DNA of 64,000 nt from Methylomonas sp. UP202 (GCF_029910655.1 NZ_CP123897.1:1736001-1800000), one strand, 5' to 3'; positions 17,699 to 26,583 are shown, numbered from the stretch's first letter. The notes: generated from the letters alone by a model not told the origin. Program-made: numbers and translations.

Positions 17699-19162
17699 AT
17701 GAATAACAAATCGCGACGTGATTTTTTAGTAAAAACCGGTTACGGCCTTGGCGGCTTGGCCGTTAGCGCCTTTTTGCCCGGCGGCGGCGTCATCGCCAGC
17801 GCGCTGGCTGAAGACGCCGCGCTGACCGCACTGACCGGCGGCAACCCGCTGGCGCCGAAAGCGCCGCATTTCGCGGCGAAAGCCAAAACCGTCATCTGGC
17901 TGCACATGGCCGGCGCGCCCAGCACGCTGGATTTGTACGACTACAAACCGGAACTGGTCAAACTGGCCGGCACCGGCATACCGGCTTCGTATTTGCAAGG
18001 CATCAAAACCAGTACCCAGGGCGGTATCACCAAACTGATCGCGACCAAGCGGACCTGGAAGCAACACGGCCAAAGCGGCGCCTGGTTCTCGGACTGGTTG
18101 CCTCATCTGGCCGAGCAAGCCGACGATCTGGCTTTCATCAAATCCAGCGTGACCATCGGCGCGACCCACGATATTTCGATCATGAAAATGAATACCGGCG
18201 GTCTGAATCCGGGCCGGCCGACCTTGGGCGCCTGGATTCAATACGCGCTGGGTTCCAACAACCCCAACCTGCCGGCTTACGTCGTGCTGTACAACGACAA
18301 GCGCGAGCCGCGCGGCGGCGTTACCAACTGGGAGTCCGGCTTCCTGCCGGCGGTTTACCAAGGCACGCCGTTCCGACCGGGCAACTCGCCGATCCTGCAT
18401 CTGAACAATCCGCAATACGTTGTCGATACCGAAAAACGCAAGGCGCTGGATTTGTTGAAACGCTTGAACGAAGCTCACGCCGGCCGCTACCCGACCGATA
18501 CCGAGCTGCAAGCCCGCACCGAATCTTACGATTTGGCCTACCGGATGCAGGAAACCGCGCCGGAAGCCGTCGATTTCAGCAAGGAATCGGAAGCGACCAA
18601 AAAGCTGTACGGCCTGGACGAGGACATCACCAAACCTTACGGCGAATTGCTGCTGCGCGCCAGACGTTTGGCCGAGCGCGGGGTGCGCTTCATTCAAGTG
18701 GTGTCCGGTCCGACCGACATCAAAGGCGACAGCCGCGATTGGGATGCTCATCAAAACATCGAAGACAACCATGGCAAGCACAGCAAAATTATCGATAAAC
18801 CGATTGCCGGCTTGCTGAAGGACTTGAAAGCCAAAGGCATGTTGGACGATACCCTGGTGGTGTGGACCTCCGAATTCGGCCGCACGCCGTGGAGCGAATC
18901 CGGCGACGGCCGCGACCACAATCCCTGGGGTTATACCCAATGGATGGCGGGCGGCGGCGTTAAAGCCGGTTACACCCACGGCGGCACCGACGATCTGGGC
19001 GTGCAAGCCATCAAGGGCACCGAAGTCGATACCTACGACCTGCACGCCACGGTACTTAACCAGCTCGGTTTGGACCACTTGAAGCTGATTTACAAATATC
19101 AAGGTCGATCCGAAAGGCCGACCGTGGTGTACGGCAAGGTGATTAAGGAGCTGATCGCCTAG
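17699..19162 (+). CDS. Tat-exported DUF1501 protein (alkaline-phosphatase-like fold)
   Basis: A 487-residue protein starting with a twin-arginine signal: SRRDFLVK at residues 5-12, then a mildly hydrophobic core (GLGGLAVSAFLPGGG) and cleavage near ALA. The body carries the DUF1501 pattern: KTVIWLHMAGAPSTLDLYDYKP (around 65-85), GATHDISIMKMNTG, a GDSRDWDAHQN segment and VVWTSEFGRTPWSESGDGRDHNPWG, placing probable metal ligands (Asp and His) as in the alkaline-phosphatase superfamily. Its reaction is unknown. A folded, cofactor-loaded enzyme exported by Tat fits well with the TatA gene at the end of this block. Confidence 0.9.
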   Translation: MNNKSRRDFLVKTGYGLGGLAVSAFLPGGGVIASALAEDAALTALTGGNPLAPKAPHFAAKAKTVIWLHMAGAPSTLDLYDYKPELVKLAGTGIPASYLQGIKTSTQGGITKLIATKRTWKQHGQSGAWFSDWLPHLAEQADDLAFIKSSVTIGATHDISIMKMNTGGLNPGRPTLGAWIQYALGSNNPNLPAYVVLYNDKREPRGGVTNWESGFLPAVYQGTPFRPGNSPILHLNNPQYVVDTEKRKALDLLKRLNEAHAGRYPTDTELQARTESYDLAYRMQETAPEAVDFSKESEATKKLYGLDEDITKPYGELLLRARRLAERGVRFIQVVSGPTDIKGDSRDWDAHQNIEDNHGKHSKIIDKPIAGLLKDLKAKGMLDDTLVVWTSEFGRTPWSESGDGRDHNPWGYTQWMAGGGVKAGYTHGGTDDLGVQAIKGTEVDTYDLHATVLNQLGLDHLKLIYKYQGRSERPTVVYGKVIKELIA

Positions 19163-19275
19163 GGACGCCGCCGTAGTTCGCTGCCACGCCAGCCGATCAA
19201 TGCCGCGTGTCCGGTGTGGGACATGCGGCGGCTGGTTCGGGCGGCAGGGATTTTTTGATTGGGGGATTTTTTAGC

Positions 19276-19665
19276 ATGATACGCAAGACCTTGCGGATAC
19301 TGGCCTTGACCTGGATTCTGGCGCCGGGAGCCGCGTTCGCCGAAGCCGAATTCGACTTCGAGGAATTGATGAAGGACGTCGAGACCCGCATCCAGAACGT
19401 GCAGAACACGATTTCCGCGCAGGATACCGCCACCGCCAGCGCCGAAACCAAACAATTGCAAGAGGCTTTTAAGCTGGTGGAAGGCTATTTCGCCAAGCGC
19501 GGCGACGCCGCCGATGCGGTGGCCGATGCCCAGGATTACCAAAACAAGGCGGAATCGATTCAAAACGCGTTGGGTGCCGGCGATTTGAACAGCGCCGCCG
19601 GCGCCGCCAACGACTTTTCCAAACAATGCCGTGGCGCCTGCCACGACAAGTACAAACCACTTTGA
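19276..19665 (+). CDS. Small cytochrome c'-like protein with an atypical CxxxCH haem site
   Basis: A 129-residue exported protein: signal peptide to about GAAFA, then a helical body rich in Glu, Asp and Ala with four predicted helices, ending in KQCRGACHDKYKPL. Position and fold resemble cytochrome c', whose haem site is a C-terminal CXXCH; here the spacing is C-R-G-A-C-H, one residue longer than canonical. Standard haem-lyase systems handle this spacing poorly, so either haem attachment is unusual or lost. The ATG at 19276 follows a GGGGGA ribosome site. The peroxiredoxin gene starts 14 bases later. Confidence 0.72.
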   Translation: MIRKTLRILALTWILAPGAAFAEAEFDFEELMKDVETRIQNVQNTISAQDTATASAETKQLQEAFKLVEGYFAKRGDAADAVADAQDYQNKAESIQNALGAGDLNSAAGAANDFSKQCRGACHDKYKPL

Positions 19666-19678
19666 CCGGAAATCCACT

Positions 19679-20269
19679 ATGAAACCCGTTTTTTTGACCG
19701 GCCTGGCCTTCGCTTGGCTGTCCGCGCCGGCACTGGCCGCGCTGCCGGAAGGCCATCCGGCCCCGGCCATCGAGACCCAGGCATCGCAAGCCGGCAAGGC
19801 GTTCGCGTACTCGCTGGGCGACGCTTTAAAGAAAGGTCCGGTCGTCGTTTATTTTTATCCATCCGCCTATACCGGCGGCTGCAATATCCAGGCGCACAGC
19901 TTCGCGGTTAACCATGACAAATTCGCCGCCGCCGGCGCAACCATTGTTGGCGTGTCGCTGGACAGCATCGAGCGTCTCAACGAATTTTCCGCCGACCCCA
20001 ATTTCTGCGCCGGCAAGTTTCCGGTGGCATCGGATGCCGGCGGCGCGATTTCCAAGGCCTACGATCTGGCGGTACGCGATCCGCAACCCGGTAAGACAGA
20101 CAGTCGCGGCCAGGCTATCGATCACGGTTTCGCCGAGCGCACCACCTTCGTCGTGACGCCGGACGGCAAGATTGCCGCGACCCTGGGTGGTTTGAAACCC
20201 GAAGAAAACGTCGCGCAAGCGCTGGCCGCCGTCGAGCGTTTGGCCGGCCAGCGCCACGCCGCCCAGTGA
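19679..20269 (+). CDS. Periplasmic peroxiredoxin (AhpC/TSA-BCP type)
   Basis: A 196-residue thioredoxin-fold protein with a signal peptide (MKPVFLTGLAFAWL to about ALAA). The active-site segment FYPSAYTGGC holds the peroxidatic Cys near residue 69 in the P-x3-T-x2-C arrangement; a second Cys in PNFCAGKF may act as resolving Cys. Such enzymes reduce peroxides using thiols. Periplasmic location among c-type cytochromes suggests protection of haem or metal chemistry, or a cytochrome reductant, which is inference. It overlaps the next gene by 4 bases, so the two are translationally coupled. Confidence 0.86.
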   Translation: MKPVFLTGLAFAWLSAPALAALPEGHPAPAIETQASQAGKAFAYSLGDALKKGPVVVYFYPSAYTGGCNIQAHSFAVNHDKFAAAGATIVGVSLDSIERLNEFSADPNFCAGKFPVASDAGGAISKAYDLAVRDPQPGKTDSRGQAIDHGFAERTTFVVTPDGKIAATLGGLKPEENVAQALAAVERLAGQRHAAQ

Positions 20270-20946
20270 GCGCGGCGCGAAGGCCACGGGAATTTACCGC
20301 GAAAACCGCGATTCGTCGGCGCCGCTTGGGCCGGCGTTGGCTGGCGCTCGGCGCGATGGCTCTATTGACCGCCGCGCCGCAGGCTTCGGCCGAGCGGGCC
20401 GGCGATCCCGCCATCGGCCGGCTGACTTCCGAGACCGAGCGCTGTCAGGAATGCCACGGTAGCGAGGGTATCAGCGTCGCCGACAAGATTCCCAACCACG
20501 CCGGCCAACCGGCGGATTACCTGGTCAAACAGCTGCGGGATTTCCAGTCCGGCGCCAGGCAACACGAGACGATGACGGTGATGGCGGCCGATTTGGCGCC
20601 AGCCGACATCGTCGATATCGCCGCGTATTTTTCCGGCCTCCCGGCACCGACGGGCGATGCGAACGGCCAGCGGCCGGCGGCCAAAAAGCTGGCGGAACAA
20701 GGCGACGAGACTCGCAAGGTTCCGGCGTGCTTCAGTTGCCACGGACCGGCCGGGAAGGGCCGTGTCGCCGACGGTATCGCCTATCCGCTGCTCGGCGGCC
20801 AACGCTTGATTTATCTACGTTCGCAATTGCGCAATTGGAAGTCCGGCGATCGCCGCAATAGCCCTGACGGGGTGATGAACCGGATTGCCGGCGCATTGAG
20901 CGACGACGAAATCGACGGGCTGGCGGCCTATTTGGCGACTTTGTAA
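20266..20946 (+). CDS. Dihaem cytochrome c (cytochrome c4-like)
   Basis: A 226-residue exported protein beginning at a GTG that overlaps the peroxiredoxin stop (GTGA). A basic N-terminus and hydrophobic core (WLALGAMALLTAAP) form the signal peptide. Two cytochrome c domains follow: CQECH near residue 60 with distal Met in an MTVM segment near 104, and CFSCH near 155 with Met in VMN near 205. The duplicated layout is that of cytochrome c4. It probably delivers or receives electrons for the PepSY protein, the DUF1549 protein or the peroxiredoxin. Confidence 0.87.
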   Translation: MSAARRPREFTAKTAIRRRRLGRRWLALGAMALLTAAPQASAERAGDPAIGRLTSETERCQECHGSEGISVADKIPNHAGQPADYLVKQLRDFQSGARQHETMTVMAADLAPADIVDIAAYFSGLPAPTGDANGQRPAAKKLAEQGDETRKVPACFSCHGPAGKGRVADGIAYPLLGGQRLIYLRSQLRNWKSGDRRNSPDGVMNRIAGALSDDEIDGLAAYLATL

Positions 20947-20991
20947 AGATTGAGTACTGCCGCGATTATTCGCTATGACAAGGAGATGGAA

Positions 20992-22638
20992 ATGAAGAAA
21001 TCGTTGAACTGGTTGCTATACGAAACCCACCGCTGGCTGGGCGTGGTCCTGGCGTTGTTCATGTTCGTCTGGTTTGCGACCGGACTAGTGATTATGTATT
21101 CGACGCCGACCGCGCAAAGCCGCGCTCAACAGTTGGCGCACGCCGAAGTGCTTCAGCCCGAATCCGGCTGGCTTAGTCTAGGAGAAGTCTGGCAACACAG
21201 TGCGGAGCAACGCAAGGCCGCCGCCGAACAGTGCAAAGCCAAACCGGCCGGCGGCGAGGCCGCGTCCGGTAAACCCGGCGGCGAGCCGGCGCTGGCCGAT
21301 GCCCGGTTGCTGCGCAGCGCCGGCGAGCCGGTCTGGCTGGTCGATGATACCCAGGGGGTGCGTTACGCATTGTCGGCCGTCGACGGCGGATTGCGGGAAA
21401 CCGATAGGACCCAGGCGCTGCGAATCGCGCAAAACTGGTTCGTCGCCGAGGGCCGAAATCCGGCCGAACTGGTTTATCTGGAAAGCGTCGAGGCGCCGGC
21501 GATCTTGCGTAACCGCGAGACTTTACGGCCGTTTCACCGCATCGCCAGCAACGAGGGTGACGAGTTGCTGATTTCGGCGCGGACCGGCGAAGTGCTGCAC
21601 GCTTCCAGCCGTTGGGAGCGCGGCCTGTTTTGGGCCGGGAATTGGATACATTTATTCAAACCGTTGGATTTGCTGGGACTGGGCGACATTCGCCACGACG
21701 TACAACTGTGGTCCGGCGCGGGCGCCACGATAGCCTGCATCACCGGCCTGATTATCGGCTGGTTGCGCTGGCGGCCAGGTTTCGGCGGCAAGCCGACCTA
21801 TTCGCAAGGCCGAACTCAGCCTTATCGCGAATTCTGGTTTAAATGGCATTTCTGGACCGGGTTGATCGGCGGCACCGTGGCCTTGAGCTGGGCGCTGAGC
21901 GGCTTCGTCGATACCAATCCCGGCAAAATCTTTTCCAACGGCGAATACAGCAAGGCGGAATTAAAGCGCTACCTGGGCGCCGAAGTACCGGCGACGATGC
22001 TGGATTGGCGGCCGGCGCCGTTGCGGTTGGCCGGCACCGGTATTGAAGTCGTCGAACTGAACTGGCGGCGTCTGGGCGGCGAAACGGTCTTGTTGGCGCA
22101 AGGTCGCGATGGCTTGCGTTTGCCGCTGACGCCCAGCGGGGCCGGCCCGCGTTTCAGCGAAAACGCGATCGGCGATGCGGTCCAGCGCTTGGCGGGTGAC
22201 ACCAAGGTCGCGGCAGTCAAAATATTGGACGACTACGACAGTTATTACTACCCGCGCCACCATCAAGGCTTGGTCGAAAAACCGCTGCCGGTGGTGCTGG
22301 CCGAACTGGACGATGCAGCCGGCAGCCGGGTTTATCTCGATCCACAGGACGGCCAATTGCTGGCCAAGCTGGACCAAAGTCGCCGGGTGTTCCGCTGGCT
22401 GTATTCCGGTTTGCATCATTGGGATTTCGGCTGGCTGTATTACCGGCCGTTGTGGGACATCTGGATGCTGACCTGGGTCGGATTCGGCTTAGTGCTGGGG
22501 GCCAGCTCGCTGGTGATCGGCTGGAAGCGATTGGTGAAAACCTTTGCGCCGAAGAAACGCCGGGCTAATGCGGCAGCGCCGAGCGGCAATGCGGCGCCGA
22601 GTCGCGGCGCGACCTTGGCAACCGAAGCGGCCGATTGA
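20992..22638 (+). CDS. PepSY-associated transmembrane protein (reductase-like)
   Basis: A 548-residue inner-membrane protein with four strong TM segments: HRWLGVVLALFMFVWFATGL (about 11-34), GAGATIACITGLIIGWL (about 245), WTGLIGGTVALSWALSGF (about 290) and LTWVGFGLVLGASSLVIGW (about 500). Large periplasmic PepSY regions lie between them. Relatives beside TonB receptors, such as FoxB- and PiuB-like proteins, are implicated in periplasmic reduction of ferric siderophores. Conserved His residues lie in HRW, LHHWD and HWDFGWLYYRPLWD. The ATG at 20992 has an AAGGAGA ribosome site, better than the in-frame start at 20950. Confidence 0.85.
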   Translation: MKKSLNWLLYETHRWLGVVLALFMFVWFATGLVIMYSTPTAQSRAQQLAHAEVLQPESGWLSLGEVWQHSAEQRKAAAEQCKAKPAGGEAASGKPGGEPALADARLLRSAGEPVWLVDDTQGVRYALSAVDGGLRETDRTQALRIAQNWFVAEGRNPAELVYLESVEAPAILRNRETLRPFHRIASNEGDELLISARTGEVLHASSRWERGLFWAGNWIHLFKPLDLLGLGDIRHDVQLWSGAGATIACITGLIIGWLRWRPGFGGKPTYSQGRTQPYREFWFKWHFWTGLIGGTVALSWALSGFVDTNPGKIFSNGEYSKAELKRYLGAEVPATMLDWRPAPLRLAGTGIEVVELNWRRLGGETVLLAQGRDGLRLPLTPSGAGPRFSENAIGDAVQRLAGDTKVAAVKILDDYDSYYYPRHHQGLVEKPLPVVLAELDDAAGSRVYLDPQDGQLLAKLDQSRRVFRWLYSGLHHWDFGWLYYRPLWDIWMLTWVGFGLVLGASSLVIGWKRLVKTFAPKKRRANAAAPSGNAAPSRGATLATEAAD

Positions 22639-22736
22639 GCCGGCTGATGACGTAACCGCGCGAGCGGGGTTTTGTGATTGGGGTTCAGCCGTTTGGCCCA
22701 GACCCGGCTATCGAATTTTTTTAATTGAGGTGAAAC

Positions 22737-22946
22737 ATGGGTTTGAGCGTACCGCATTTGTTGGTGGTGTTGGCCATCGTGGTCTTGGTGTTCGGCACCA
22801 AGCGTTTGAAAACCGTCGGCGCCGATTTGGGCGATGCGATCAAAGGCTTCCGCAGGGCGGTCAAGGACGCCGAAACCGATCAAGCCCAGCCGTCTGGCGG
22901 CTTGCTGAGCACGGCGCAAACCGAAGAGCGCGAGTCGGTCGGGTAA
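22737..22946 (+). CDS. tatA: TatA/E-type twin-arginine translocase subunit
   Basis: A 69-residue protein with one N-terminal TM helix ([22 protein letters not shown]), the FGTKRL hinge, and an amphipathic helix ([16 protein letters not shown]) diagnostic of TatA/TatE. It forms the size-variable pore for folded Tat substrates. tatB and tatC are not adjacent, so this is an accessory or orphan TatA. Its position at the end of a block that encodes a Tat substrate (the DUF1501 protein) suggests dedicated extra export capacity. A TGAGG ribosome site precedes the ATG. Confidence 0.9.
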   Translation: MGLSVPHLLVVLAIVVLVFGTKRLKTVGADLGDAIKGFRRAVKDAETDQAQPSGGLLSTAQTEERESVG

Positions 22947-23125
22947 TTGATCGGTGACGGCGGCGGATTTGGCGTATCAGGCGTCGCGCGATCCCCTCGG
23001 AGCGTCGAAATAGGCGAAATACCGCCGTTCGCTTGATCCGACTCGATGCGGATCGTTCCGTACGCCTACCGGGCCTTGGGCTTACGGAATTTGGCGCACG
23101 GAACTACTGGCGTGGTGAGTTCTAA

Positions 23126-25735
23126 CTACAATGGCTGACGCGGGTTGCCACCACCCCCGCGACCGCCGCCGGTGCCGGTACAGGTCGATACCGATAATTT
23201 TACCGCCGTACCCGGCGCTACGACCGCACCGCTGGATGGGGTTGTACTCTGAACGGTACCGGGATCGAGACAGGTGTTTACGTAGGTGATTTCGCCGGAA
23301 GCGAGACCGGCGGCGTTGATGGCATTCATGGCCGAGGAAGCATCCCACGAACGTACATTGGGTACGGTGACTGCACCTAGGGACACGGTAATGTCCATCG
23401 GCGTCCTTGTTGCCACCGTGTTTCCGCTTGCCAGACTTTGGGCTATCACCGAACCCACTGATGCGAAGTTGACCTCGCGCGACACATTACCCACGCGTAA
23501 ACCGGAATCCGATATTGTCCTACGCGCGGCATCTTCGGATAAGCCTGTGACGTTGGGAACATTGGAGCCGACGGTCCAGGTGAAGGTGATGGTGTCGGAT
23601 TGATGGTTGGCTGAGGTGACCATCGCGGTGATCTTCGAAGACGTTATCGAGTAGTCGGACGGTGTACCCAATATTCGTCCGTCGGATGTTGCGTAGAGGC
23701 CGCCGGGGAGGCCTGATACCACCCAGGAATAGGGCGCCGTTCCTCCGTCCGCCGTCAACGTTTGGTTTACCGGCGTCCCCGCGATAGTCGTGACATCGCC
23801 TGGTGATTGTATGAGGGGGCGGCTGCCATCGCCACCAGCGCTGTGCACCGTTCCGCTCGTCAGTACATCGCAGCGACCGTCGCCGTCGGCGTCCTCTAGC
23901 GTGACATCGGCTAAGCGGCTTGGCGACTGTTCCAAAAACACCCAGCGACCGCCAAGCCGCGTAGAGCGATACCACCAAGTCGCGCCAGTGGCTATGAAGT
24001 CGTCGTCCTGGCCGTCGGCGTCGAAATCGCACCGTTTACGTGCGTCGAACGTGTTGAGTCCGTATAGGTTGTCCGCCGCCTGCAGTCCGGTTTCCTCCTG
24101 AGTCATCGCACCCGGCGATACGCCTCCATTGATCCACTCCCATTGGTCTTGATGCGCGAACACGTTATGTTTCACGTCCATTCCAACCGAGAAGGAGCTT
24201 GGCGACTCGGATGCAAGGGCTGGCGTACCGCGCAGCTTGATGCCGGTGCCGGCCGTGTAAAGGATGGTGTTGAACTGGATGTCCATCCATTCGCCCGCCA
24301 AGCCGCCGAAGCCGTTGTCGCCCCGGCCGTGCATGTCGATCTGGTGTGTGTGGTAAATATGGTCGTCGTCCACTACACCGAGTTCGTTAAGCGGGAAGGT
24401 TAGCACGCCAAAAACGATGTCCCAGACGTTCACGCAATGGAAGTGGACGCCGCCATGCTGAAGCACTAGATTGCGGTAAGCCTTATAGCCCGAACCGTCA
24501 CGGCCGTCGCCGGCGATGGCGTGGCGGTTCCAATCGAATACGTTAGAGTCGATCAGCGCGTAGGCGCCGTAAGACACTTCCACGCCATAGCCGGCCGCAT
24601 GACTGCCTCCGTCGATCAGACACATATTGCCATTGGGGTGCTGATTATGATGAATGTAATTGTCATTTACCCGCACCGTGTCGGCATTGTCCTGGGCGAT
24701 GCGGTTGTCGGGGTCGCGGATGCTGATACCTTTGCCCCGCCAGTGGTCGATTTCGTTGTGATCGATCTCGACGTTTCGGCTGGAACGGACAACTATCGCG
24801 GTAGCCTCGGGCTTGCCGACGGCTGTGAACGGGTCATCGCTCATTCCGCCATCGAGACGGATGCCGGTGATGCGTACATCGTCACTTGGACCGTGGGCCT
24901 CGTCGCCGACGTGCAGCAGTTCGGAAGGAAACGTCCTGGTGTACAGACGGGGGCCCGCATCCCGGACGCTACGATCGCCGATTATCTGTACGCCTGGGGC
25001 GACATAAACGCCATCCAGACCGCTCAGGTCCATGTCGCCCTTGATAATCACGGTTTCGTTCGGTGTCCGTAGGGCCCGCACAAACAGGCGCCGTGAAACC
25101 GGATCGTTGCCGAGCAAGGTAATGGTTGGGCGCAAGTCGCTGTCGTCGGGTAATGGCTCGGGGTTCCATGGTTCGACCGCTAACGGAAGCGAAGCCAAGG
25201 TACGCGAACCGGCGCCGTTTACGGCAACCAACGCGACCGTGGTAGTCGCAGCCGGAGTCACACTGACGTGGCCTTGAGTACTCGTGTGCGACGTAGTGTT
25301 AGCCTGCAGTTGGTCGTCGGCTTGAATCTGGAGGGTTACGCCCATTCCGACACAATAGCTCGAAAGATTGGCCATCCAAGAGACTTCTACGGACTCTCCC
25401 CAGACTACGCTAGGCCGAGACAACGTTACCGAGCCGCCGGATAGCCTCAGGCACTCGTTCATGTCGAGGGCTTGGTCGGCGCGGGTTTGCTGCCAGTTTG
25501 CGAGTGTACCAATCGCCAAGAGCGTTACTGCGGCGGCACGCCAGGGATTTGGCCTCTTCGTTCTCGAGGTAAACATTTTTATGACGCTCGTCCCGCCGAA
25601 TTTAAGCTTGCTCAACCGGAAATTATTTCCTTTCACCAGGACTTCTTCAGGTCGATCGGTTGGACAGACTGAATTAACAGGTAGCGGCCACACTCTAACG
25701 CAGAGCGGGATAAACCTTGGATGGAAGTAAATCAT
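23126..25735 (-). CDS. Secreted parallel beta-helix protein with Ig-like and PASTA domains
   Basis: An 869-residue protein. A Sec-type signal lies inside it (from MFTSRTKRPNPWRAAAV, residue 54, to about TRAD). Next come an Ig-like region (95-185), a right-handed parallel beta-helix (about 215-540, with IDHNEIDHWRGKGISI and VNDNYIHHNQHPNGN repeats), a calcium-type DFDADGQDDD and DADGDGRCDV repeat, an Ig-like putative domain (about 670-740), two PASTA domains (VPNVTGLSEDAARRTI and VPNVRSWDASSAMNAI) and a Gly-rich tail. The beta-helix suggests a polysaccharide lyase or adhesin. The ATG at 25735 has a perfect AAGGAGG ribosome site at ideal spacing, which argues for the long N-terminus; the internal Met at 25576 gives the cleaner signal peptide but has a poor site. 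Confidence 0.8.
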   Translation of the reverse strand: MIYFHPRFIPLCVRVWPLPVNSVCPTDRPEEVLVKGNNFRLSKLKFGGTSVIKMFTSRTKRPNPWRAAAVTLLAIGTLANWQQTRADQALDMNECLRLSGGSVTLSRPSVVWGESVEVSWMANLSSYCVGMGVTLQIQADDQLQANTTSHTSTQGHVSVTPAATTTVALVAVNGAGSRTLASLPLAVEPWNPEPLPDDSDLRPTITLLGNDPVSRRLFVRALRTPNETVIIKGDMDLSGLDGVYVAPGVQIIGDRSVRDAGPRLYTRTFPSELLHVGDEAHGPSDDVRITGIRLDGGMSDDPFTAVGKPEATAIVVRSSRNVEIDHNEIDHWRGKGISIRDPDNRIAQDNADTVRVNDNYIHHNQHPNGNMCLIDGGSHAAGYGVEVSYGAYALIDSNVFDWNRHAIAGDGRDGSGYKAYRNLVLQHGGVHFHCVNVWDIVFGVLTFPLNELGVVDDDHIYHTHQIDMHGRGDNGFGGLAGEWMDIQFNTILYTAGTGIKLRGTPALASESPSSFSVGMDVKHNVFAHQDQWEWINGGVSPGAMTQEETGLQAADNLYGLNTFDARKRCDFDADGQDDDFIATGATWWYRSTRLGGRWVFLEQSPSRLADVTLEDADGDGRCDVLTSGTVHSAGGDGSRPLIQSPGDVTTIAGTPVNQTLTADGGTAPYSWVVSGLPGGLYATSDGRILGTPSDYSITSSKITAMVTSANHQSDTITFTWTVGSNVPNVTGLSEDAARRTISDSGLRVGNVSREVNFASVGSVIAQSLASGNTVATRTPMDITVSLGAVTVPNVRSWDASSAMNAINAAGLASGEITYVNTCLDPGTVQSTTPSSGAVVAPGTAVKLSVSTCTGTGGGRGGGGNPRQPL

Positions 25736-25753
25736 GACTCCTCCTTCAAAAAA

Positions 25754-25772
25754 ATAGGGGGTAATGCCCTAT
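25754..25772. promoter_or_regulatory. Inverted repeat ATAGGG-N7-CCCTAT in the beta-helix gene leader
   Basis: Perfect 6-bp arms centred about 28 bases upstream of the start at 25735, just upstream of its ribosome site. Plausible operator or mRNA structure controlling that gene; no regulator is identified. Confidence 0.35.
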
Positions 25773-26329
25773 GCCGCCCAGACGGTTCTAATTAGTCCAG
25801 GATTAAAAACTGTCATTCGATCTGAAAGGTCGTTTGTTCGCGAGCAAGTCCGGCTGTTAACAGAGCTGTACACAGCTTGTCTAATGTTCGAACACGCTTA
25901 TTAAAAACGTAGTAGCGGCGGCTTTAAGGCAAGCGCCGTAACTCAGTGTGCTCTAGCTTACACAAGGTGTTGTTTGTTAAATATCCTCTGTGTGGGGGGT
26001 ATTTAATCGTGGGGCCGGCAAGGGTTTTAGGTATTTGAATGGCCTTTGTCGGCCGATGGGGTGGGCAGGAACGCAACATTTCCGACTTGTTTTGTCGCGG
26101 AACTAAAAATTCGCTAAATACCGGGGAAATATGTCGATTCAACTCAACGTTGTGGTGAATTTCGGCGGGTAGAAAGGAGCATTACGCCGCAGGTCATGTA
26201 GTTGTTGAATTTGATCGCTAAATTACGATTGAAGGTTGCCGGGTGACGCCGCTGAATCGCGATGACGCTCGAATAAGCAAGGGTTCGCACGGCCGTACAG
26301 CGGATAAATCGCGCGGTGACGTGTCGTAA

Positions 26330-26353
26330 GGTGGATTCGCGAAGCAATCCACC
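26330..26353. repeat. REP hairpin (GGTGGATT/AATCCACC)
   Basis: Perfect 8-bp arms with an 8-nt loop, preceded by GTAA. This class of palindrome is mobilised by RAYT transposases, and a RAYT remnant begins 140 bases downstream. Confidence 0.7.
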
Positions 26354-26406
26354 ATTGATGGCTTTTAATTTGCTTGCGCCCTTGCTATGCGGTTGGCTTG
26401 GGTTTT

Positions 26407-26436
26407 GGCGGATTGTCGCTGCGCTCCGAATCCGCC
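26407..26436. repeat. REP hairpin (GGCGGATT/AATCCGCC)
   Basis: Perfect 8-bp arms around a 14-nt loop, related in sequence to the hairpin at 26330 and lying just upstream of the RAYT start. Confidence 0.7.
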
Positions 26437-26500
26437 CCGCCATCCCCATGGCGTTGCATGGCGGTGCACTTCATGGATTGATTTTGGGAGGGGTTGTGCC

Positions 26501-26508
26501 GAACTATC
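26501..26508. repeat. Left 8-bp target-site duplication (GAACTATC)
   Basis: Identical to 28976-28983 on the other side of the IS66 element; 8 bp is the standard IS66 duplication length. Confidence 0.93.
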
Positions 26509-26583
26509 GTAAGGCTCTATCCCGCCCACCTGTTGAGATCATTCAGCCTGAGGCATCCTGTGATTTTTTGATCAGGAGTAGCG

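Larger units (their letters stand above)
25736..26495. other. Intergenic region upstream of the beta-helix gene and RAYT remnant
   Basis: About 760 bases, AT-richer than its surroundings to about 26150. It contains the ribosome site of the leftward beta-helix gene, an inverted repeat at 25754-25772 and two REP-type hairpins near 26330 and 26407. Short open frames here have no ribosome site or protein pattern. Confidence 0.5.

Noticed and set aside
24143-25072. Long + strand frames within the beta-helix gene (86 and 183 codons)
   Set aside because: Antisense to a gene with clear domain structure, and the translations show no family pattern.
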